From Plasmopara viticola (taxonomy: Eukaryota > Oomycota > Peronosporomycetes > Peronosporales > Peronosporaceae): a stretch of 64,000 nt of DNA. The notes beneath the pieces are model-generated. The model saw nothing but the letters and a program-made list of their open reading frames with translations, was not told the DNA's origin and made no database searches. Shown piece after piece: positions 10,259-20,125 of the stretch (position 1 is the stretch's first letter; every line of letters starts with the position of its first letter). The DNA lies in NCBI GenBank assembly GCA_001695595.3, contig MBPM02000078.1, positions 124,001 through 188,000 of the forward strand, read 5' to 3'. A program made the translations under genes and the position numbers.

Positions 10259-11815
10259 TTAATCATGTGGTATTGAAATTGGACGCTTGCTGCTGACACC
10301 GTCGAAAATTGAAAGCTTCACGATCCAATCTGGGCGACGAACTTTACGTGGTAGTTTATCGTATAGAGACTTATGGCTGTGACTAAATTCGTAAAACAAC
10401 TCGTACATGATGATCAGCTTTACATAATAGGCCTCCTGCAAATTCTCCAGATCATCCGGCAAAACCAGCTTTCCGTTCCTTAGCAAAACTTTCACATCTG
10501 GTCTCAACAACACTCTCAAATCTTCAAGTGACTGCTGAGATACCAAATTTGCGAGCATTGTAACAGAACGGCCGTTGCTTGGACTCGAGTGAAATCGCCT
10601 TTCACCCATATTGATCATCTTAGCTGTCTCAACCGGATACTGGCAAAATGGCAAATTGAAGGCCTCGAGAAACGCTTTGTGGATTGTTTTCACCTTAACA
10701 GTCAACGGAAGAGATTCATGCACGAAGGGGTTGTCTTCAACCGTCAAAGTTTCCGGAACGCTTTGACCACTCACCGTCGCGGGATGCGCAGATTTACCAT
10801 TTCCTCCTCGCAAGTGCAAATGGTGCCCAACTAAATGTGAATTTACCTCGTCAATGTTATTGTACATACCTAATTTTAATGCCTCCTGGGTAATCAGCTG
10901 GTGATCAAGTCGATCAACAGGGGCAGCGGCGCTAGTAGAGAAGGAGCCTGGAGGCGTGGGTCGGAAGTCGTGGTGCATCAAAAAATTGACAGCATTGTTC
11001 ATAATGACTGTCGATGGATCTCTGTCCAGTCTTTTTACCAATACGAAAGGCGCATTCTTTGCCACCCACACCGGAGCTTCCTTTAGATTTGGCAAAGCAT
11101 AGAATTCTTGGTCTTTCATAGTGAAAGGTGTCGGGCCGACGTGCTGGTGTTTGCTGTTTTGGACTTCCATTTCGCCAGGGCTTTTGATCGTGTCAGAGTC
11201 CAACGCCTCCTTGTCGAGTCGAACATTGGAAGAGGCAATACTGCTCATGGAAGGGCTGGAAAGTGCAAGTTGTAAGTCGTGCTGGGTTCTACTGCTTGCA
11301 GCATTTGCCATAATGACTGACGGCTCACCTCTGTTCACTCTTTTGGCCAATACAGATGGCAAATTGCTTGCCGTCGACACTGAAACCTTTTCTGGATTCG
11401 GCAAAGCATACAGTACTTGCCGATATAATTCGATAGGCGTCGGGTCCATGCGCTTGCGCTTGCTAATTTCAGCCTTTAGCCTGGGCATCAATTCATGATG
11501 GTCTCTAAATGCCTTTGCAGCTTGTGCGATCACATCTTCGGTATCCGCATTCATCGTATCCTTCGGGTTCACACCGACGTGTTCTAGCTCCTTTAAGAAA
11601 TTGCGTGTAGCTGGAGGTCCGCGCTCTTCATTGAGCGCTAAGTCGTTCTGTGGGACACGACTTTCTTGAAGAGACAACACCTCATCGACTGTGCCACTAG
11701 ACGCCACAAAGCCGCCGTTACTAAGTGCTTGCAGAGGCCCGCTCTGGCTGGACTCTGCAGCGATAATGCTTGCCGTAACGAGAAGCGCAGTTATCGCACA
11801 ATATAGGCCGCACAT
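10259..11815 (-). CDS. Secreted RxLR-like effector candidate, copy 2
   Basis: 518 codons from the ATG at 11815 (a GTG two codons further up is rejected as start). Same architecture as copy 1: signal peptide 1-20, an extra glycine in the region before the motif, RVPQ at 53-56, EER at 63-65, a basic KRKR cluster and two internal repeats. It differs in the stretch after EER (VNPKDT in place of VKRKVA) and in the C terminus (SHSHKSLYDKLPRKV). Its promoter is interrupted 90 bp upstream of the ATG by a LINE-derived element, so its expression may differ from copies 1, 3 and 7. The frame is open throughout. Confidence 0.8.
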   Translation of the reverse strand: MCGLYCAITALLVTASIIAAESSQSGPLQALSNGGFVASSGTVDEVLSLQESRVPQNDLALNEERGPPATRNFLKELEHVGVNPKDTMNADTEDVIAQAAKAFRDHHELMPRLKAEISKRKRMDPTPIELYRQVLYALPNPEKVSVSTASNLPSVLAKRVNRGEPSVIMANAASSRTQHDLQLALSSPSMSSIASSNVRLDKEALDSDTIKSPGEMEVQNSKHQHVGPTPFTMKDQEFYALPNLKEAPVWVAKNAPFVLVKRLDRDPSTVIMNNAVNFLMHHDFRPTPPGSFSTSAAAPVDRLDHQLITQEALKLGMYNNIDEVNSHLVGHHLHLRGGNGKSAHPATVSGQSVPETLTVEDNPFVHESLPLTVKVKTIHKAFLEAFNLPFCQYPVETAKMINMGERRFHSSPSNGRSVTMLANLVSQQSLEDLRVLLRPDVKVLLRNGKLVLPDDLENLQEAYYVKLIIMYELFYEFSHSHKSLYDKLPRKVRRPDWIVKLSIFDGVSSKRPISIPHD

Positions 11816-11905
11816 GTTCACTGCAAATCTTAACTCAAGGATAAGGCTATACTGAATTGATTGGTGAAAATTCTCTGTCCAAGTAAATTTATTTTAGCAA
11901 GCATA

Positions 11906-12227
11906 ATGTAATGTATTACGTTATCGCGTTGCCAAGTTATGCACGTGCTAGGCTCAGTCTGGCTAATCCACGGCATAAAGTGGTGTCCGCATACGTCGGA
12001 TCTCGTTCGGCGGGCAGTGCAGCCAGCACCGAGGTCGTGAGGGTCTTGCATTATTTTGTTTAGCTCTGACTTGGTAAGAGCCCAGGTGGCGCTCTGGTGC
12101 TGGAGACCGTAGCGTCGAGGGTGAGACTCGTTAGTGACCTGCAGATGACCGAGAGCACCTGCCCGAAGCGCGCGAGCATTTAGCCCCCGCGCTTGGAACG
12201 AGGGCGTCACCCCAACCTTTTCCGAGC
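11906..12227 (-). mobile_element. Short LINE-derived element in the promoter of gene 2
   Basis: The same deleted LINE form as at 6171-6496, inverted relative to it, so its tail (aatgtaatgtattac) faces the gene. A 13-bp target duplication, tttagcaagcata, flanks it (11893-11905 and 12228-12240); unit 1 shows the unoccupied site at about 3737-3750. It starts 90 bp upstream of the gene 2 ATG and is in the same transcriptional orientation as the gene. Confidence 0.85.
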
Positions 12228-12240
12228 TTTAGCAAGCATA

Positions 12241-14323
12241 GTTAGAAATAAAATGAACACGCGAGTATACTTTTGACTTCTCATAATTTATAGATAGTAC
12301 ACATTTTAAGTAAAAAGATGCTATTAAGAGCACGTATTAGCATGTGTGGCGAAAGAGGTATTTTCGCGTACAGCAGACGAATAGTTGCCTCTGATAAATT
12401 GACATTGACTTTGAGAGTGGCATTTAAAAAATATTTTTATGTAAACCCATTCTCTGCCTAGCTCCCCAGTCGAAGGTATTGTTCGAGGCAGGAACGCCGT
12501 GGGACTTGATTGACTTACGCTAACCCCAGATACGTTTAATTTAGCTTTCTAGACATGCAGACACGCGTTGCAAGCGTACCTTAAAGAGTTCTGCTCAATT
12601 TGAAGCGCTAATTCTTCTCACGGCCTCGGATACGTCCAATCTTGCCTCCTGGACATGAAGACACGCGATCCAAGCGTACGTAAGCGAAGTCTGCTCAATT
12701 CGAAGCGCCAATTCTTCACACGGCCTTCCCAACTCGTACGGGAATTTTCAAATTTTGACCTGCTTAATACCCTGATCGCGACCGATCATCAATTGCCATA
12801 AATTTTGCACGCTGCTTTGGGGACCAGCGTTGTTGTCATTGAGCAAAAAGTGCATCGTTCAGACGCCTAATACTTTGAGTGGACAAGCATGTCAGATTAA
12901 GAAAAAAAATATTCGGGTGGCACGCGAGGTGACTTACGTGACTCGAGAGACGTGTGCTGATAGTCAGTGTGGAAATCACTGCAAGACAATACAACGCAAC
13001 AAGTCTCTTGACCAGCGCCTTCTCACACTTTCGTGAGCAAAGGCGCCGCTTCTGGAGGTCGACTTAACAACCAGGCGGAGGCGGTTGATCAAAGCATGAC
13101 TTGTATAAATGTGAAAAGTCTATGACAAGAGGTTTCACATTCAGTCAGTATCTTTTGCACGCGCCCGCAAAAATCACATCATAGAGTGGTGAATAATGGA
13201 AGTTTGGACGGCTGGATTCGCGCAAGGCCAGGTAAAAAAGTCCGCGCGGCGCCTTTCTAAAAACCTGCCTGCCAATAGACCAGTATCCGGTAGAGACGCT
13301 AAGTTGGTTGGTTGTCTTAGTCAACCGGACAAGTGACTGAAGTCCAAGCATCGGCAAATTTCTCCGATCATTTCGCAGTAAAGTAGATAAAGACCTCATT
13401 ATAATGTAAAGAGTTTGCGAAAGGCTCTTATGATGAATTGGAATTGTGGCTACGGTCGCTTTCAAATCGTGCTAATCCCATGACCACAACCCAATGTCAT
13501 GGTACCCGCATTCCAGTAAAAAGTGGATTACGCGAATGCTCATATTCTTCGTACAGAACATGTACGTAAAGAGACAAAGAGACAATAGATCGCTGCAAAA
13601 ATAATTAATATCTAAATGCTTTGCCGAGAATGAATTACCAAATTTCCAAAAGGAGATGGTAATTAGTAATCCTCTAGACCTGTTAGCTCCACCGACTGAC
13701 CGCGTGACCTGTTAGCTCCACCGACTGACCGCGTGACCTGTAACCACGGTTGTTATGTATATAAATATGGAATGCTAATGTTTCTCATCGAAGTTGAAGC
13801 GTCCTTAGTCACGGGGTAGCGGAGTTTGATCCTTGCTGCTGCTACTCATTGCAGTTCAAAGATCAAAATCCGTTCATGATAGTCAACTTTACGAAGCATA
13901 TTTTTTATATAGAATCTTGCGGCTGTGGCAAAATCGTTGTACAGAATGACCCATTTCAGTAACATCTACTATTTAACCTAATTCAAGTCTTAGGAATGGA
14001 AGAGTCACGGGCCGTTACATATAGTTGAGCTTTTGTGGCAAACCGAAATACATACCACTCTGAAAACTGAGAAAAAAACATGTAGGCAATAAATAAGGTG
14101 AATTTTGTAGTCAATAATTTAGCGTTGAAGTTGCACACGTCGATCCCCTGGAGACGGGGAATATTGTGCGATTGTTTATCAGAAGTTCACATGTCTTCCT
14201 GCACGTGAGAGGTGTTGAATATATTTCTAAAGTATTACTATATCTAGCTTGCAAACTTTTTTTAAGCTAGAAGCTGATATTTTAGAGTATTTCTTCCGTG
14301 TTAAAACTCAGCTTTTTAAGTAT
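12241..14323. pseudogene. Unit 2 block of decayed effector fragments
   Basis: Equivalent of 3761-5770 in unit 1. A plus-strand fragment lies at about 12880-13090 and a minus-strand 3'-end fragment at about 13555-13990; both are full of stops. A 29-bp sequence is tandemly doubled (13681-13709, 13710-13738), a change shared only with unit 6. The block ends at the MULE-like insertion point. No intact gene is seen. Confidence 0.45.
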
Positions 14324-14489
14324 GGGAACCGTTAAACTACCGGTACCCTTTGAATTTAGCCAATGAGATTAAACTAAAATCCACCAATGGAGCAGTTTAT
14401 CTCTGTTAATGAACACAGTGTTTTTTTCAGCCAATAAAAGCGAAAGCAATACTCATCCGGTACCCCTTTTTGTCAACTGCCCTATTTTT

Positions 14490-14591
14490 TTAAGAAATAA
14501 CTTCTACTCAATATTACTCTTTTCAACATCACTCTTCTCAATATCACTCTTCTCGCACTCTTCTCGCACTCTTCTTCTTGCAATTAACACT
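14490..14591 (+). promoter_or_regulatory. Repeated initiator-like motifs before the MULE ORF
   Basis: The 70 bases before the ATG at 14592 contain several spaced copies of TCACTCTTCTC or GCACTCTTCTC and close variants. Each holds a core similar to the oomycete initiator pattern (YCAYTYY). The cluster is kept with small changes in all five MULE-like copies. It may be a strong or multiple-start promoter, or simply a pyrimidine-rich tandem repeat. Confidence 0.35.
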
Positions 14592-15179
14592 ATGCAACCC
14601 CCTAGAGTGCTCTCGTACAGCACTCTGGAAGAGGCAAAGTCGGCGATTCTCATGCACGCGCGCGCTCAAGGTTATGAGTTTTGTGTTTGCTGTTTATATC
14701 TGGTTCATTCCATCCCGATCGTTCGATTAGAATAGGTTACACTGAAAATCTACCTGACGCACCCGTAAGGACTGTAATGAAGTTGGCCATCGAGACCTCG
14801 AAGCCGCGAAAATCGACCTCGGCGTTTTTTCCATAGCTGCGTTGGACACCAAATCGAATCAGCAGGTGCATACAAAGCTAACGTGATGCACGATAAACAC
14901 ACACAGATTTTATTTTGGCTTCGACTGTTAAACATTTGTCCAGGAAAGCATTTGCGAGGATTGCACGGCATTTGGTCCACCAACATCAAGGTGATCTACA
15001 ACAGTAGCGTCGCATTGTCAATGAGCAAGGTATGACAAATTGTCTTTCAACATTGTCTTGCCTGGTTGTCTGGGATCCCGAGGCGCTTGACTGATTGGTA
15101 GTGTGATAACGCATTCGCAATGTGTCTGTAATTACTTTAAAAGCGAGACGTGGCGACCTACAGCAAATGACACACATTA

Positions 15180-15353
15180 TTATACAAGGCATGGAGCCAT
15201 ATTACAGATGCCTTGCTTACATTTACCGCCCAATTGTTCATGTGACGATGGTATTCCTTTCCGCAAGCGCAACTCACAATCAGCAGTAGCAACACCCAGA
15301 AAGACGACGTAAAGGAAGGCGCATTTCGATAACTTGTTCAGTGCTGCTTTCAT
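15180..15353 (-). CDS. Small cysteine-containing secreted-type ORF in MULE element, unit 2
   Basis: 57 codons plus stop from the ATG at 15353. Residues 1-24 look like a signal peptide: a lysine-bearing N region, then CAFLYVVFLGVATA. The remaining 33 residues start with DCEL and hold four cysteines in all (26, 45, 50, 55) plus a basic RLRK stretch. It lies between the transposon inverted repeats, antisense to the FAR1-like ORF, which is how a captured host-gene fragment would look. The sequence beyond the stop shows no obvious continuation, so it could be the first exon of a longer gene. I do not recognise a family. Confidence 0.4.
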   Translation of the reverse strand: MKAALNKLSKCAFLYVVFLGVATADCELRLRKGIPSSHEQLGGKCKQGICNMAPCLV

Positions 15354-15578
15354 TAACAGAAAAATATTGCTCTCATCGACGGAATTGCTCCTTTTTTATT
15401 GGCTAAAAACAGGGGGAACCGGCAGTTTATGAAAAAGGGGTACCGGATGGGTATTGCTTTCTCTTTTATTGATTGAAAAAATACTGTGTTCATTATCAGA
15501 GATAAACTACTCCCATTGATGGATTTAGTATAATCTCATTGGCTTAAATCAAAGGGTACTGGCAGTTTAACGGTTCCC

Positions 15579-16014
15579 TTAAGTAATACTATATATACTG
15601 GCCTTATGCGGTTGCACATTATTCTTACTATTTTGAATACGTCACATGTACGATGATGATGATTCTGCATTCATCTCGCGACATTTCATAAGCAGCTACA
15701 AAAGTCTAAGCACGTAAACAGAAGATCAACATTTCAGATAAATGTGTCATACAAGAATCAGCTAAGCTATTTATGACAGGGAGAAGAAAAAATATTTTCA
15801 GATGTTCAGAGATGCTGTATAATCTTTTCAGACATTATTCTACGAGAAATTTTAGGGCAATGATACCAGTAGGTGAGAAACCATACTGGAATTCGATGCG
15901 GTAGTACCAATGCCACGATAAACTATACATTCGAAAGTTGGTAATTTTCTGTCGAGTTTAGTATTACGGCTTCTTCGAAAACTCTTTCAATAATCAGGTG
16001 CCGAAACACCGCCA
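15579..16014. other. Spacer between MULE-like element and pseudogene, unit 2
   Basis: No gene seen. It contains a cgatgatgatgattc tract and AT-rich sequence, then the 5' flank of the plus-strand pseudogene (cggcttcttcgaaaactc). Equivalent stretches are 23638-24053, 32004-32419, 40380-40819 and 48659-49099; units 3 and 4 share a short deletion near 23898 and 32260. Confidence 0.5.
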
Positions 16015-17555
16015 ATAAGAGCAAGCCCGACTTATATTGCATCGTGGTAAGTGCGCTTCTCATCACGACCAGCAGCCAAATAGCTGCAGACACCAACCAG
16101 ACTGAGCCTCTGCAGTCACCTCACAATGAGTTTGTGGTCTCTAGTGGTACATTTGACGAGATCACGCCTCTTAGAGAAGGTCGTGACCCACACGACAATA
16201 TAGCGCTCTATGAAGAAGCTAAATAATCCTGCTCACCTTCAGGTCCACGCACTTTCTTGGGATAACTAAAACACACTATGCTGAAATCGTTCAATTGAGA
16301 TGAAGAAGATGTGGTTGCAGCAGCTGTAAAACTGGTCGAAAATGATAGATAATGGATGCCTCTGTTGAAGGCCAAAACCAGCAAACACTAGCGCATTCTC
16401 CCGACGTCTAACAATGTGAATGGACAAGTATTGCATGTTTTGCCACGTCCGCAAAAAACTATAGTGTCGGTGGCAAGCACTCTGCCATTAGCATTGGCAA
16501 AGCGACTGGACAGAGGTGAGCCGATAGTTATGATAGAAAATACCGCAAGAACTAGAACGCAGCACGACTACCAATTCTCGCCTTTAAGCTCTTCCAACAC
16601 AAGCGTCACCGCTCCTGAAGGCCGGCTCACTAACAAGGCGTTGGAGTTTGACGTGAACAAATTCCTCGACGAGGTGGAGATCAAAAACAGTAAGCGCCAA
16701 CGCATCGATTCGCGCCTTTCATTGTGGATGGACAAGCATTGTTTGCTTTGCCAAATGTAGAAGAAGATCCGATGTGGGTGGCAAGTAATGTGCCGTTTCT
16801 ATTAGCGGGCAGACAAGAGAGAAAAGCGCCGACATTCAATCTGGATCCGCTGCAGAGATAATGAAGAAGCACGACTTCCGACCCACGACCTCACGCTATT
16901 CCACGAGTGATCCTGATGGTCAAATCCACAACTAGCTGGTGCCTGAGAAGGCGTTCGAGTTTGGTACGAACAAACACTTTGACGAGAAAATTCTTTTAGT
17001 CGAGCATCATTTGCACTTGCGCGAAGCAAAAGATAAATTGCGCATCCTGCGACGATAATTGGTCAGAGCGTCCCTACAGATTGGACGACTGAAAACCCAC
17101 TGTGCTAAAAAACTGTCAGGTGCTGAAAAGGTATATATATTCACGTGGCGTTTCTTAAGGCCTTCAGCTTACAGATATACACAAGAGACGGCCAAGACGA
17201 TTAGCATAATCGAATGGACTAGTGACGCAAGTCCAAGCAACGGCCATCTTTGTAGAACGTTAAAGAGTCTGTAAAATAGCAGTCACTACAGGAGTTGAAG
17301 CGAATATTGGAACCAGGTTTTAGTTACTTGCTGGGAAATGGAATGGTAGTGCTGCACAACCATTAGATTATTTTTAAGGAGGCCTATACTGTAAAGTTGC
17401 TCATCATCTACGAGCTATTCTACGATTTTTGCCACAGCCGTTTATATTTGTTAAAAAAGCTGCCTCGTAAAATTTACCGCTCAAATTGGATCGTGAAGCT
17501 CTCACCTTCAAATAGTGGCAGCAGCAATCATCCAATTACAATACCCCATGACTGA
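16015..17555 (+). pseudogene. Plus-strand effector paralogue, unit 2
   Basis: Uninterrupted by transposons but dead. The ATG position has become AAG. The N-terminal part (to about 16226) keeps a hydrophobic leader, a FVVSSGTFDE stretch and RDPHD-x-AL in the place of RVPQNDLAL. Stops and frame changes separate this from the first repeat (16416-16760) and second repeat (about 16740-17060). An extra stop at 16934-16936 (TAG where units 3, 4 and 6 read CAG) is private to this copy. The C terminus at 17395-17555 still reads KLPRK, WIVKLS and IPHD before the stop. Confidence 0.8.
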
Positions 17556-18571
17556 GGACGCTACAATCCGATATGTAACATGAATGCTTCACGACAAGAT
17601 ACTGAGCAATTGTGGTGCGACGATTGATACAGTCAGTCGGTGGAATTTATAGGTATTGTAATAGATAACGAACAACAACCTTCGGAAGATTCGGCAAAGA
17701 GTTGATAAGTAAATGAGTTTTGCAACAATTAACTTTCTTTTACGCTGGACTAGGTCTTTACTCGTGATCCACTATTTTTAGTGTCCATTCGCTCACCCAT
17801 AATCTGCGCAGCTATTAGGCATGAACGCCGCGGGAGTTTGATACTTGTACGGAAACTCTTGATGTCATTAAGCTGCCTTCCATCTTGACCATTAACTACC
17901 ATTGGTTTCCGTAACTTTCAGTTAAGACTACCATAAATTTCCGTAACTTTTAGACGCAGCTTCAATTCGTGTTGTTTTAGATCAAAGCGCATCGATCTGA
18001 CACCTGACAAGTTAAGTTGACAAGAATTCTCCACTTTATCGGAGCAAGAAAAAGGTCTGGTATTTGATGTGACTGGAGGGACGTCTGCCGACTTTTATCA
18101 TGTAGAACACTGCAGTTTTTTCCGCCGCAGCAGGACTACCGACCCCTTCCACTTTTCGCGATTGCCGCCGCCGGGGTCGACGCATTAAGCTTAAATGGCA
18201 TAGAAGTTTATTATCCAATCAGTACTTTATACGTTTGCACGAAGGAAATTACCCCGCATGGTGGTGACTAAGTAAGTAGTGGATACGATGATCTACCCAA
18301 TGGGATGGTCTGAAGTATGGTTCTGAGAACTTGGAAGTCGAAAAGCAGGCCACGAAAAATCTACATTTTATACTTAAAGAACGTGTACATACAGCGAGCG
18401 ACATCAAAACAACAAATATCAAAACACTTTGCCGCCAATTGATGAGGTTGCTATATCTGGAACCCAATCTCTTTCATTACGCTACTTAATATTCCATCTA
18501 CTGCCTTCAAGATCTGAAACTCTGGGACCAATCGTAAAGAGTCAATGTTTCATTTCAACGTCGTAACGTTC
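17556..18571. pseudogene. 3' spacer of gene 3
   Basis: Decayed plus-strand effector fragment at about 18010-18200 and the conserved 3' flank of the live gene after about 18360. No open gene is visible. Confidence 0.4.
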
Positions 18572-20125
18572 TTAATCATGTGGTATTGAAACTGGACGCT
18601 TGCTGTTGACGCCGTCAAAAATTGAAAGCTTCACAATCCAATCCGGGCGACGAACTTTTTGTGGTAGTGTTATGTATGGAGACTTGTGGCTGTGAATAAA
18701 TTCGTAGAATAATTCGTACATGATAGTCAACTTTACATAATAGGCCTCCTGCAAATTCTTTAGATCATCCGGCAACACCAGCTTTCCGTTCCTTAGCAAA
18801 ACTTTCACATCTGGTCTCAACAACACTTTCAAATCTTCAAGTGACTGCTGAGTTACCAAAGTTGCGAGCATTGTAACAGAACGGCCGTTGCTTGGACTCG
18901 AGTGAAATCGCCTTTCAGCCATATTGATCATCTTAGCTGTCTCAACCGGATACTGGCAAAATGGCAAATTGAAGGCCTCGAGAAACGCTTTGTGGATTGT
19001 TTTTACCTTAACAGTCAACGGAAGAGATTCATGCACGAAGGGGTTGACTTCAACCGTCAAAGTTTCCGGAACGCTTTGACCACTCACCGTCGCGAGATGC
19101 GCAGATTTATCATTTCCTCCTCGCAAGTGCAAATGGTGCCCAACTAAATGTGAATTTGCCTCGTCAATGTTATTGTACATACCTAATTTTAATGCCTCCT
19201 GGGTAATCAGCTGGTGATCAAGTCGATCAACAGGGGCAGCGGCGCTAGTAGAGAAGGAGCCTGGAGGCGTGGGTCGGAAGTCGTGGTGCATCAAAAAATT
19301 GACAGCATTGTTCATAATGACTGTCGATGGATCTCTGTCCAGTCTTTTTACCAATACGAAAGGCGCATTCTTTGCCACCCACACCGGAGCTTCCTTTAGA
19401 TTTGGCAAAGCATAGAATTCTTGTTCTTTCATAGTGAAAGGTGTCGGGCCGACGTGCTGGTGCTTGCTGTTTTGGACTTCCATTTCGCCAGGGTTTTTGA
19501 TCGTGTCAAAGTCCAACGCCTCCTTGTCGAGTCGAACATTGGAAGAGGCAATACTGCTCATGGAAGGGCTGGAAAGTGCAAGTTGTAAGTCGTGCTGGGT
19601 TCTACTGCTTGCAGCATTTGCCATAATGACTGACGGCTCACCTCTGTTCACTCTTTTGGCCAATACAGATGGCAAATTGCTTGCCGTCGACACTGAAACC
19701 TTTTTTGGATTCGGCAAAGCATACAGTGCTTGCCCATATAATTCGATAGGCGTCGGGTCCATGCGCTTGCGCTTGCTAATTTCAGCCTTTAGCCTGGGCA
19801 TCAATTCATGATGGTCTTTAAATGCCTTTGCAGCTTGTGCGATCACATCTTCGGTATCCGCATTCATCGCATCATTCGGGTGCACACCGACGTGATCTAG
19901 CTCCTTTAAGAAATTGCGTGTAGCTGGAGGTCCGCGCTCTTCATTGAGCGCTAAGTCGTTCTGTGGGACACGACTTTCTTGAAGAGACAACACCTCATCG
20001 ACTTTGCCACTAGACGCCACAAAGCCGTTACTAAGTGCTTGCAGAGGCCCGCTCTGGCTGGACTCTGCAGCGATAATGCTTGCCGTAACGAGAAGCGCAG
20101 TTATCGCACAATATACGCCGCACAT
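18572..20125 (-). CDS. Secreted RxLR-like effector candidate, copy 3
   Basis: 517 codons from the ATG at 20125; here no upstream in-frame GTG exists, which supports this ATG as the family start. Signal peptide 1-20 (MCGVY start), RVPQ at 52-55, EER at 62-64. The post-EER stretch reads VHPNDA, a third variant. The protein is a mosaic: the body follows copy 2, but the last 55 residues (FIHSHKSPYITLPQ and following) match copy 1. A GKVDE change replaces GTVDE. The promoter lacks any transposon insert, making this the central-array copy with the least disturbed upstream region. Confidence 0.8.
   Translation of the reverse strand: MCGVYCAITALLVTASIIAAESSQSGPLQALSNGFVASSGKVDEVLSLQESRVPQNDLALNEERGPPATRNFLKELDHVGVHPNDAMNADTEDVIAQAAKAFKDHHELMPRLKAEISKRKRMDPTPIELYGQALYALPNPKKVSVSTASNLPSVLAKRVNRGEPSVIMANAASSRTQHDLQLALSSPSMSSIASSNVRLDKEALDFDTIKNPGEMEVQNSKHQHVGPTPFTMKEQEFYALPNLKEAPVWVAKNAPFVLVKRLDRDPSTVIMNNAVNFLMHHDFRPTPPGSFSTSAAAPVDRLDHQLITQEALKLGMYNNIDEANSHLVGHHLHLRGGNDKSAHLATVSGQSVPETLTVEVNPFVHESLPLTVKVKTIHKAFLEAFNLPFCQYPVETAKMINMAERRFHSSPSNGRSVTMLATLVTQQSLEDLKVLLRPDVKVLLRNGKLVLPDDLKNLQEAYYVKLTIMYELFYEFIHSHKSPYITLPQKVRRPDWIVKLSIFDGVNSKRPVSIPHD

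Larger units (their letters stand above)
14324..15578 (+). mobile_element. MULE-like DNA transposon, unit 2
   Basis: An element of 1255 bp with long terminal inverted repeats of roughly 180 bp starting gggaaccgtt and ending aacggttccc. The flanks are ttaagtat (14316-14323) and ttaagtaa (15579-15586), an 8-bp duplication with one change, in the range for Mutator-like elements; unit 1 has the empty site. Inside, a plus-strand ORF of 47 codons (14592-14735) starts like a FAR1-type DNA-binding domain and stops, so no transposase is made. The right half carries a minus-strand small secreted-type ORF (15180-15353). It needs a transposase supplied elsewhere. Confidence 0.75.
9215..17555. repeat. Array unit 2
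   Basis: Order: spacer, effector gene 2 (minus), LINE-derived insert in the promoter, decayed block, MULE-like element, plus-strand pseudogene. From about 11900 to 16000 it is nearly identical to unit 6 at a fixed distance of 33081 bp, including the promoter insert and a 29-bp tandem duplication (13681-13738). Confidence 0.85.
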
